Source: Planococcus koreensis
GTDB taxonomy: Bacteria; Bacillota; Bacilli; Bacillales_A; Planococcaceae
Assembly: GCF_004761975.1 (NCBI RefSeq)
Contig: NZ_RQII01000074.1
Location: forward strand, 1 to 36,548
Direction: 5' to 3'
DNA length: 36,548 nucleotides
Below are positions 29,899 through 36,548 of the stretch, one piece after another. Numbering within the stretch: the first letter of the stretch is position 1; each line of letters starts with the position of its first letter. The notes below the pieces were generated by a model. The model searched no databases, had not been told where the DNA came from, and worked only from the letters and a program-made list of their open reading frames with translations. Made by a program: the position numbers and the translations under genes.

Positions 29899-32800
29899 AT
29901 GAAAATAAGCGATTTTTCGATAAAGAGACCGGTTTTCACCATTGTTATTATGTTTTTAATCATCATTTTAGGGGCCGTTTCATTTTTTAAAATACCCGTC
30001 ACATTAATTCCTGAATTGAATCCGCCGATTGGTGTGGTCGTGACCAATTATCCAGGCGCCAGTCCGACAGAAGTCAGTGAAAAAGTCACACGGCCGCTTG
30101 AAGCAAGTTTATCGACTTTGCCAGGAATAGAATCATTGCAATCTTCTTCAGAAGAAGGTTCCAACTTCATATTGCTGGAATTTGACTGGTCGACGAATAT
30201 AGATGATGTCCAAACGGATATCATGCAGCGTATTGACCAGACCCCGATTCCGGACGACTCCAATAAACCGCAATTTTTTAAATTCGATCCATCTCAATTT
30301 CCAGTTATTCAATTGGCAGTCCGTGCAACTGAAGGCGGTGAAGATGTCCGTGTGCTAGCTGAAGAGCTGGAGACGGAATTGCTACAGACGGAAGGTGTAG
30401 CCAGTGTTAACATCTCCGGTTCATTGACTGAACAGATTCTCATTTCCTTGGACCAGGAGCTTTTGGAAGAAAAGGGCTTGCAGCAATCTGACATTGTCCA
30501 AGTTATTCAAGCCAATAATATTTCCTTGCCAGGCGAGCCGATTCAGACAGATGACGGCCGCCAGTTAACGACTCGTGTCCTCAGTTCATTGGCCAGCGAA
30601 GACGAAATCCGTGATTTGGTTGTCACTGTTAACCCAATGGACGGCGGCAATGTCACGGTCGGCGACGTGGCGGAAGTGACGCTTGGCGAGCAAGAGCTTA
30701 GCAGCGAAACAAGAGCAAATGAAGAACCCGCCGTGCTCTTGTCAGCGTTGCAGGAATCCGGTGCGAACACCGCAGATGTGTCGGAAGCATTTCAAGCTAA
30801 GCTGGATGAATTGCTAGAAGAAGAACGTTTTGCAGGAGTCGAAACGGATGTCCTTTTTGACCAAGGGGATTATGTGAAACTGGCCGTTGGCAATATTGGA
30901 CAAACGCTTATATACGGTGGTATTTTCGCGATGCTCGTGCTGTTTTTCTTCCTGCGCGGCATCAAGAGCCCGATCATCATCGGAGTAGCGATTCCATATT
31001 CCGTCATTGTTACATTTGTCTTAATGTATTTTTCGGACTTCGCATTGAACATCATGACGCTAGGCGCATTGGCACTCGGCATCGGGATGCTGGTAGACAA
31101 CGCCATTGTAGTTATTGAAAACATTGAGCGCCATTTATCCATGGGCAAAAATCCGAAGCAAGCGGCATCGGAAGGCACGAAAGAAGTGGCAGGCGCAATC
31201 ACTGCCTCTACTTTAACCACTGTCGCAGTTTTCGTTCCGGTCGTCTTCATTACAGGCTTGATCGGGGAAATTTTCTTTGAATTTGCTGTTACGATTTCCT
31301 TCAGCTTATTTGCCAGCCTGGCCGTTGCTTTAACAGTCATTCCGATGCTGGCATCAAGGATGCTTGACAAGCCGAAAGGCAACATCGAAGCAAGGCAGCG
31401 CCGCTCGAAAGGCCTGAAGAATTTCGAGCGTTCAATCAAATGGGCATTGGCCCATCGCTTGATTGTGCTGCTGACTACATTGATATTCTTAGGGGTGGCA
31501 ACTTTCGGCGTGTTCCGGGTTGGAACGGAATTCTTGCCGGCAACCGATGAAGGGTTCGTCACAGTTTCTGTAGCACTTGAAAATGGTTCCTCAACCGCAG
31601 CGACAAATGAAGTCGTGAATATGATTGAAGAAGAATTGAAAAAAGAAGACGATGTCGATGTCTACGTCAGCCTTATCGGCAGCACCCAGCAAGGACAGGC
31701 GCAAGGAACAGCACAAACCAATATCGCTGAACTTTACATTAAATTGATCCCGCTTGATGAAAGAAACCGATCGGTATTCGATTTCGTCGACGACGTCCAA
31801 CCACGCATACTGGAAAAAATAGGGGAACAGGCAGAAGTCAGCTTTAATTTGCAAACGGCAGCTGGTTCTTCGCCGAATACCCTGTCCTTCACTGTGACAG
31901 ATACTGACAAGGCAAGGCTGGATGAAGCTATCGAAAAAATCAGCAATGAGCTTCGGGAAGTTCCGGAAGTGACCGAGCTGACCAATGACCGTGAAGAGAC
32001 GGTCGAGGAGATTCAGCTGATTGTTAAAAAAGAAGCTGCTACTGAAAATGGATTAGCTCCGGCGCAAATTGCCCAGACAGTCAATAACTTGACCAGAGGG
32101 GTTTTAACAACCCAGGTATTGACAGAAGAAGACGAGGTTTTGAGTGTCTTCACAGAAATGGATCCGCAGTTCCGCGACAGTGTCGAAAAATTGCGTATGC
32201 TGAAGCTGCGTGCACCTTCTGGCCAATTCCTTGAACTTCAGGAACTGGCAGATATCGAAATTTCGCAAGGGCCTGTAGACATCAAACGGGTTGACCAAGC
32301 GGATAGCGTATCGTTTACGCTGCAGCATAGATCCGATGTCACACTGGGGGATATGTCTGATAAAGTGGACGAAGCGCTCGAAGGGCTCAACCTTGATGAC
32401 AATACATCCATTTCGTTCGGAGGGGACCGTGAACTATTCGATAATGCCATCAACGACATGCTGCTTGCAGTAGTGCTTGCAATAGTACTTGTGTACATTG
32501 TCATGGCAGCGCAGTTCGAATCATTCAAATACCCGCTTGTCATCATGTTCACTGTGCCGCTTATGGTCATCGGTGTAGCGATTGCCTGGTTTGTCACAAG
32601 CACGCCGATCAGCATCACGGCAGTCATCGGGCTGCTCGTCCTTGTTGGGATTGTCGTCAATAACGGCATTGTCCTTGTCGATTACATCAACCAACGAAAA
32701 CATGCGGGCATGGCGTCATACGAAGCCATCTTAACATCGGTGCGTGATCGCCTGCGGCCGATTCTGATGACCGCATTGACGACCATTCTCGGCCTTCTGC

Positions 32801-32958
32801 CACTGGCACTGGGAATCGGTGAAGGAACTGAAATCAACCAGCCGATGGGAATCACCGTTATTGGGGGGTTAATCAGCTCCACGTTCCTAACTTTATACAT
32901 CGTACCGATTGTCTATAGCCTTTTTGATCGGGAAACGAGAAAGATGAATAAAAGATGA
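29899..32958 (+). CDS. RND-family multidrug or surfactant exporter (AcrB/SwrC type)
   Basis: A 1019-residue inner membrane efflux protein of the AcrB/AcrD/AcrF family, proton-driven. It opens with FSIKRPVFTIVIMFLIII (first helix) and a periplasm-like porter domain beginning SFFKIPVTLIPELNPP. The helix 2-6 block contains GALALGIGMLVDNAIVVIEN, whose Asp is the proton-relay residue of helix 4. A second porter domain and helices 7-12 follow (AAQFESFKYPLVIMFTVPL, GIVVNNGIVLVDY, RLRPILMTALTTILGLLPLA, given here in parts). B. subtilis SwrC is the nearest relative I know and exports surfactin. No membrane-fusion partner gene is nearby, as usual for Gram-positive RND proteins. GAGAGGGT precedes the ATG. 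Confidence 0.93.
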   Translation: MKISDFSIKRPVFTIVIMFLIIILGAVSFFKIPVTLIPELNPPIGVVVTNYPGASPTEVSEKVTRPLEASLSTLPGIESLQSSSEEGSNFILLEFDWSTNIDDVQTDIMQRIDQTPIPDDSNKPQFFKFDPSQFPVIQLAVRATEGGEDVRVLAEELETELLQTEGVASVNISGSLTEQILISLDQELLEEKGLQQSDIVQVIQANNISLPGEPIQTDDGRQLTTRVLSSLASEDEIRDLVVTVNPMDGGNVTVGDVAEVTLGEQELSSETRANEEPAVLLSALQESGANTADVSEAFQAKLDELLEEERFAGVETDVLFDQGDYVKLAVGNIGQTLIYGGIFAMLVLFFFLRGIKSPIIIGVAIPYSVIVTFVLMYFSDFALNIMTLGALALGIGMLVDNAIVVIENIERHLSMGKNPKQAASEGTKEVAGAITASTLTTVAVFVPVVFITGLIGEIFFEFAVTISFSLFASLAVALTVIPMLASRMLDKPKGNIEARQRRSKGLKNFERSIKWALAHRLIVLLTTLIFLGVATFGVFRVGTEFLPATDEGFVTVSVALENGSSTAATNEVVNMIEEELKKEDDVDVYVSLIGSTQQGQAQGTAQTNIAELYIKLIPLDERNRSVFDFVDDVQPRILEKIGEQAEVSFNLQTAAGSSPNTLSFTVTDTDKARLDEAIEKISNELREVPEVTELTNDREETVEEIQLIVKKEAATENGLAPAQIAQTVNNLTRGVLTTQVLTEEDEVLSVFTEMDPQFRDSVEKLRMLKLRAPSGQFLELQELADIEISQGPVDIKRVDQADSVSFTLQHRSDVTLGDMSDKVDEALEGLNLDDNTSISFGGDRELFDNAINDMLLAVVLAIVLVYIVMAAQFESFKYPLVIMFTVPLMVIGVAIAWFVTSTPISITAVIGLLVLVGIVVNNGIVLVDYINQRKHAGMASYEAILTSVRDRLRPILMTALTTILGLLPLALGIGEGTEINQPMGITVIGGLISSTFLTLYIVPIVYSLFDRETRKMNKR

Positions 32959-32978
32959 GCCCTCGGGCTCTTTTTTTA
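32955..32978 (+). terminator. Terminator of the RND exporter gene
   Basis: GAGCC, a CTCG loop and GGCTC followed by a run of seven T, beginning at the stop codon. Confidence 0.85.
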
Positions 32979-33030
32979 TTGTCTTTTATGTTGGAATATT
33001 ATGTATAATCAAATAGAGGAGGTGTCAATC

Positions 33031-34110
33031 ATGTCTGAAATTGTTTTTACAGGATTTCCAGGTTTTATCGCAAGCCAGCTTATACGAAGATCAGTGAACG
33101 GGAAACATGGAATCTCAGCGATAGTATTGCCATCGGAGATTGGAAAAGCTCAACAGGAAGGGAGAAAAATCCAGCAGGAAACCGGCTGCGGGCCGATCCG
33201 CTTGATCCCGGGAGATATAACCGCAGTGGGGCTGGGCCTGGCTGCTGAAGACGCCGAATACCTAAAAGGGCAAGAAGTGGTTTTTTGGCATTTGGCAGCA
33301 ATTTATGATTTGGCGGTGCCGCGTCAGGCGGCGTGGAAAGTGAACGTGGAAGGCACCAAGAACGTCAATAACTTCGTGCTGTCCCTGCCAAAGCTGAAGC
33401 GCTACATCTATTTCAGCACCGCTTATGTAGCTGGCTCAAGGCAAGGAATGCTATATGAACATGAACTGATCCGTCCCGAAAAGTTCAAGAACTTTTATGA
33501 GGAAACCAAGTTTGAAGCAGAAGTGCTGACGGAAGAACTGAAAAAGCAGGTGCCGGTCACTATTATCCGCCCTGGCATTGTGAGAGGACATTCGGTTACC
33601 GGCGAAACGGTTAAGTTTGATGGGCCTTATTTCTTCTTGAACATGATTGACAAGGTCCGTAAACTTCCAGCAATCCCGTATCTCGGCCGGTCATCGGCTT
33701 ATATCAACATTGTGCCGATCGATTACATATTGGACGCCAGCATTTACTTGAGTTCACTGCCCGAAGGGGCAGGGAAAACGGTGCATTTGACTGACCCGAA
33801 TCCGCATCCGGTCGAAGAAGTTTACCGTAAAATGGTGAATGAGATGACCGGGAAAATGCCGAAAGCCCGTGTGCCGCATCGCTTAGCTGAATGGTCGTTA
33901 TCGGCTTCGCCGGTCCGCAAGTTTTTGGGCGTAGAAAAAGAAACCTTGGATTACCTGACTTGGCAGGCGTCATTTGACACAGCTGAGGCGCAGGCCCTTC
34001 TGAAAGGCAGCGGGATTCAATGCGCCGATTTCCTGGAGACTATGCCGCAGATGGTCCGGTTTTATGAATCGCACAAAACGGACAAAAAATACCAAATTGT
34101 CATACACTAA
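33031..34110 (+). CDS. Extended SDR family oxidoreductase (acyl-reductase-like)
   Basis: A 359-residue NAD(P)-binding protein of the extended short-chain dehydrogenase/thioester reductase type. The Rossmann motif is FTGFPGFIAS (residues 5-14; usual form TGxxGxxG with Pro/Phe changes). Later signatures are VVFWHLAAIYDL, NVEGTKNV, YISTAYVAG-like YFSTAYVAGSR (active Ser and Tyr), YEETKFEAEVL (Lys) and TIIRPGIVRGHSVTGE. It resembles fatty acyl reductase (NAD_binding_4) proteins. The product is unknown. The frame opens upstream, but ATG 33031 has AGAGGAGGTG at good spacing. It ends just before the manganese riboswitch of the next gene. Confidence 0.83.
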   Translation: MSEIVFTGFPGFIASQLIRRSVNGKHGISAIVLPSEIGKAQQEGRKIQQETGCGPIRLIPGDITAVGLGLAAEDAEYLKGQEVVFWHLAAIYDLAVPRQAAWKVNVEGTKNVNNFVLSLPKLKRYIYFSTAYVAGSRQGMLYEHELIRPEKFKNFYEETKFEAEVLTEELKKQVPVTIIRPGIVRGHSVTGETVKFDGPYFFLNMIDKVRKLPAIPYLGRSSAYINIVPIDYILDASIYLSSLPEGAGKTVHLTDPNPHPVEEVYRKMVNEMTGKMPKARVPHRLAEWSLSASPVRKFLGVEKETLDYLTWQASFDTAEAQALLKGSGIQCADFLETMPQMVRFYESHKTDKKYQIVIH

Positions 34111-34171
34111 TGTTTTACAACAATAAAAATAATGCTATAATAACATTACAACTCAATACACTTTGACTTTC

Positions 34172-34302
34172 AGTCAAGGGGGAGTAGCTGTAGGGAAACC
34201 TATTTCATAATCGTCAATACATGGTTAGTAACCATCGGTTATGATAGCGATTTTAATTGCTTAGCGAGACCTTTGCCTTTATTTAGGCAGGGGTCTTTTT
34301 TG
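34172..34302 (+). promoter_or_regulatory. yybP-ykoY manganese riboswitch
   Basis: The leader of the TerC gene holds the family's conserved pieces in order: AAGGGGGAGTAGC (the GGGGAGTAGC L1 motif), a central variable region, and GCGAGACCTTTGCC at the 3' end of the aptamer. The 5' CAAGG can pair with CCTTTG to form P1. A terminator follows directly, so Mn2+ binding should stabilise the aptamer, free the terminator from competition and turn expression on. Mechanism is taken from the family. Confidence 0.88.
34267..34302 (+). terminator. Riboswitch-controlled terminator
   Basis: AGACCTTTGCC (34267-34277) pairs with GGCAGGGGTCT along 11 bp including G-U pairs, followed by a run of T. The left arm is shared with the aptamer's P1 strand, the expected switching element. 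Confidence 0.85.
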
Positions 34303-34327
34303 CTGGCAAAAAACAGGAGGAGAAAGA

Positions 34328-35104
34328 ATGGAAGCAGAATTATTACAGTATGCATGGGTCCTATTAGTGTTAGTAGGGCTTGAAGGATTGCTTGCAGCGG
34401 ATAACGCTGTAGTAATGGCCGTAATGGTCAAGCATTTGCCGAAAGACCAACAGAAGAAAGCATTGTTCTACGGTTTACTAGGGGCATTCGTGTTCCGTTT
34501 CGCGGCATTATTCATGATCACGCTGCTAGTGAACATTTGGCAGATTCAAGCGTTGGGGGCAGCATATTTGCTGTTTATCTCGATTAAGAGTATTTATGAC
34601 CAGCGAAAAGGGGATAGCGACGAAAGCCTCGACGAAGAAAAAGCACCGAAAAAAGGTTCTGGTTTCTGGATGACAGTATTGAAAGTCGAATTGGCCGACA
34701 TCGCGTTTGCTATTGACTCAATGCTTGCAGCTGTTGCGCTTGCCGTGACCTTGCCGCATCTTCCTGTTTTCGGCATCGACGACATCGGCGGCATCAATGC
34801 AGGGCAATTCACGGTCATGCTAGCCGGCGGTTTGATGGGTGTAATCATTATGCGTTTCGCAGCCCACAAATTCGTTCAATTGCTTGAAAAATATCCACAG
34901 CTGGAAACAGCCGCATTTGTTATTGTCGGATGGGTAGGGGTAAAACTTCTTGTTATGACCTTGTCTCACGATAAAGTCGGCGTTTTGCCGCATGACTTCC
35001 CGCACTCGACTCCTTGGACGTTGACGTTCTGGACAGTATTGATGGGAATCGTGGTAGTCGGCGGTCTTGTATCCGTTCGCAAAAACAAAAAAGAAAATGC
35101 TTAA
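34328..35104 (+). CDS. TerC family membrane protein (YkoY-like, manganese export)
   Basis: A 258-residue membrane protein with about seven helices. The TerC hallmarks are both present: LVGLEGLLAADNAVVMAVMV near residues 16-35, with the acidic Glu and Asp-Asn pair, and LKVELADIAFAIDSMLAAVA near 118-137, where the matching acids form a metal site. A charged, cytosolic loop of about 25 residues lies between helices 3 and 4. The B. subtilis relatives YkoY (MeeY) and YceF (MeeF) are Mn2+ exporters linked to loading secreted enzymes with manganese. The yybP-ykoY riboswitch upstream supports the same role here. AGGAGGAG precedes the ATG. Confidence 0.93.
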   Translation: MEAELLQYAWVLLVLVGLEGLLAADNAVVMAVMVKHLPKDQQKKALFYGLLGAFVFRFAALFMITLLVNIWQIQALGAAYLLFISIKSIYDQRKGDSDESLDEEKAPKKGSGFWMTVLKVELADIAFAIDSMLAAVALAVTLPHLPVFGIDDIGGINAGQFTVMLAGGLMGVIIMRFAAHKFVQLLEKYPQLETAAFVIVGWVGVKLLVMTLSHDKVGVLPHDFPHSTPWTLTFWTVLMGIVVVGGLVSVRKNKKENA

Positions 35105-35139
35105 TAGAGTTAAGAGATAGGCGCGATTGCAGCACTCCT

Positions 35140-35190
35140 GAGGCCATCAGCACGTTCGGATAATCCGGACAGCTGATGGTCTTTTTTTCT
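35140..35190 (+). terminator. Terminator of the terC gene
   Basis: GGCCATCAGC pairs with GCTGATGGTC, with an inner TCCGGA-type stem, and a run of T follows. Confidence 0.85.
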
Positions 35191-35335
35191 TTTGAAATAA
35201 TTATTTAATGCTACCGACATAAAAATGTAATAATAGCCGAATACCTATGATATAAGCGGTTATCCCCTTTTCTTTTACAATATCTGCCGTTACAATCAAT
35301 GATAGTAACGTTAGGTCAGAGAAGAGGTGAACAGC

Positions 35336-36085
35336 GTGCTGATAACTGCAATCAGCGGTATATTCGGCCGCAATGTAAAATGCACAGCGGAAGAATTGGC
35401 ATTACTTGCACAACAGGGAGATTCGGATGCACTGGATGAGTTGCTCGAATCGTATGGACCTTTTATGAAAAAGACGGCTTCACAAGTGTGCAAACGGTTT
35501 GTCAGCAGCAGCGACGATGAATACAGCATCGCGTTGTCCGCTTTCCACGAAGCGGTGCTGGGATATGAAGAAGGCAAGAATGCTTCATTTCTGACATTTG
35601 CCCATATGATTATACGCCGCCGGATTATTGATTTCATCCGCAAAGAAAGCAGCCGCCAGGAGTACAGCCATGACTTTACAGCCGCCTTTGATGAAAAAGA
35701 TTCAAACGGCTGGATTGAAGGGCGCCAAGCGGAGAAATTTTACAAGGAAGAGCAGCAGTCTGAAAAGCGGAAAGAAGAGATTCTGGCATACCAGCAGCTT
35801 ATAGCGCCATTTGGGCTGGACTTTCAGCAATTGGTGAAAGTGTCTCCCGCCCATGAAGATGCGCGGCAATCATGTATGCAAATTGCTCAGCTGGTTGCCG
35901 AAACCGATGATTTTTTTGATTACCTGACCGACAAGAAAAAATTGCCGATCAAAGATATTGAAAAGCTTGTCCGGGTTTCGCGCAAAACGCTTGAACGAAA
36001 TAGAAAATACATCATCGCCATGGCAATATTGATCGATAGTGAATTGCATTATTTAAAAGACTATTTAAAGGAGCGGTTGCTTTGA
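35336..36085 (+). CDS. sigI: RNA polymerase sigma factor SigI
   Basis: A 249-residue sigma factor of the SigI family, distinct from ECF factors. In B. subtilis SigI responds to heat and envelope stress; in cellulolytic clostridia SigI-type factors respond to polysaccharides. Region 2 shows GDSDALDELLESYGPFMKKTA, AFHEAVLGYEEGKNASFLTFA and MIIRRRIIDFIRKE. The C-terminal part has LPIKDIEKLVRVSRKTLERN RKYI, the family's distinctive DNA-binding helix. Two GTG codons are possible; 35336 is chosen because AAGAGGTGA lies seven bases before it, whereas GTG 35327 is inside that site. Its stop overlaps the start of rsgI (TTGA). Confidence 0.92.
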   Translation: MLITAISGIFGRNVKCTAEELALLAQQGDSDALDELLESYGPFMKKTASQVCKRFVSSSDDEYSIALSAFHEAVLGYEEGKNASFLTFAHMIIRRRIIDFIRKESSRQEYSHDFTAAFDEKDSNGWIEGRQAEKFYKEEQQSEKRKEEILAYQQLIAPFGLDFQQLVKVSPAHEDARQSCMQIAQLVAETDDFFDYLTDKKKLPIKDIEKLVRVSRKTLERNRKYIIAMAILIDSELHYLKDYLKERLL

Positions 36086-36548
36086 GGGAAATCCAAAAAG
36101 GTTTATACATAGAACAAAAGAAAAACCGCTCCGTTTTCCTCATGAGTGATGGCCGATTTATGCATGGCCATCCGGCAGCACCGCTTGTAATTGGACAAGA
36201 AGGGTTCTTTTATCCACTAGCAGCAAAATCAAAATGGAAGTGGCGGCCAGTATTTGCTCCTGCCATCGCAGCAGTTGCTACACTGGGTTTATTTGTAAGT
36301 GCAGTGCTTCCTTCTGAAGATGCATTTGCTTACGTCCAACTTGAAATGGATTCCAGCATTGAATTCGGAGTGGATGAAGCGATTCACGTCATATCCATTA
36401 GGGAACTTGATGAGGGCGGGGAGAAGCTCATCAGCAGATTGGGAGATTGGAAAGGCGAAGCGCTGGACAAACTGATTGAACGCTCTATCGCCATCTCCGT
36501 GAAAGATGATACTCATAAAGTGACGATAACCACTGCAGCTGAAGAAAA
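36082..36548 (+). CDS. rsgI: Anti-sigma-I factor RsgI, cut by the window edge
   Basis: The first 155 residues of a membrane anti-sigma factor. It starts with TTG at 36082, overlapping the sigI stop by four bases, with AAAGGAGC upstream. Residues 1-48 form the cytosolic RsgI N-terminal anti-sigma domain (REIQKGLYIEQKKNRSVFLM). A membrane helix follows at about 57-77 (APAIAAVATLGLFVSAVLP). Outside the cell comes the conserved AYVQLEMDSSIEFGVDEAIH block, the RsgI stalk that contains the self-cleavage region in related proteins. The C-terminal sensor portion lies beyond the window, so its ligand type is unknown. Confidence 0.9.
   Translation, partial: MREIQKGLYIEQKKNRSVFLMSDGRFMHGHPAAPLVIGQEGFFYPLAAKSKWKWRPVFAPAIAAVATLGLFVSAVLPSEDAFAYVQLEMDSSIEFGVDEAIHVISIRELDEGGEKLISRLGDWKGEALDKLIERSIAISVKDDTHKVTITTAAEE

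Noticed and set aside
30870-31562. 230-codon minus-strand frame within the RND exporter
   Set aside because: Antisense shadow of the conserved helix region; low-complexity Thr/Pro/Ser product.
35327-35335. Earlier GTG start for SigI
   Set aside because: This codon is part of the Shine-Dalgarno sequence AAGAGGTGA that serves the GTG at 35336.
36289-36516. 75-codon minus-strand frame at the right edge
   Set aside because: It is antisense to the RsgI coding sequence, which has a coupled start and recognisable domains.

Overview
The window reads as chromosomal DNA from a Gram-positive bacterium of the order Bacillales, most likely Planococcaceae (Planococcus or a close relative). The gene order from 555 to 10558 follows the Bacillus subtilis yjbH-yjcH region. 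The block murE-prfC instead recalls Staphylococcus. Shine-Dalgarno sites are strong, and most transcription units end in perfect hairpins followed by T-runs. The genus is an inference; there is no 16S rRNA gene here.

Region 1 (1-10558), redox, stress and envelope core. After an incoming terminator and an odd block of imperfect tandem repeats lies the small RNA RoxS/RsaE, with tandem ResD-like sites, a sigma-A promoter and a Rex-like operator. Then come spxH and the truncated haemoglobin yjbI (coupled, minus strand), the CYTH protein yjbK, and a plus-strand operon yjbL-relQ-nadF-yjbO (UPF0738 protein, small alarmone synthetase, NAD kinase, pseudouridine synthase). These are followed by prpE, mgtE, a frameshifted fabI behind a FapR operator, and a minus-strand yjcH-yjcG-yjcF group. 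A Bacillales-type intergenic repeat lies downstream of fabI.

Region 2 (10662-17657), transport and assorted enzymes: a PgpA/YutG-like protein; a TAXI-type TRAP transporter (binding lipoprotein, DUF1850 protein, fused permease); a solitary tRNA-Val(GAC); a second 2H phosphoesterase; a nuclease lipoprotein; an AlkA-like glycosylase; and a 47-residue protein with no recognised family.

Region 3 (17775-25353), oxidoreductases and signalling: a Gfo/Idh/MocA oxidoreductase, a class-3 aldehyde dehydrogenase, and an OmpR-type two-component system followed by two exported PepSY proteins (compare B. subtilis ykoGHIJ). The second PepSY gene has its own promoter with two 7-bp direct repeats 11 bp apart. 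A PAS sensor kinase without a partner regulator lies on the opposite strand.

Region 4 (25558-36548): an M42 aminopeptidase, murE, prfC, an RND exporter, an extended SDR, a TerC protein behind a yybP-ykoY manganese riboswitch, and sigI followed by the start of rsgI, cut by the window edge.

Most of the window is conserved core genome, and I found no phage, insertion sequence, CRISPR array or defence island. The points most worth a second look are the complete RoxS control region, the fabI frameshift with its intact FapR operator, the SpxH protein lacking its usual cysteine pair, the MurE specificity motif, the PepSY two-component cluster, the 47-residue ORF and the repeat block at 202-345.
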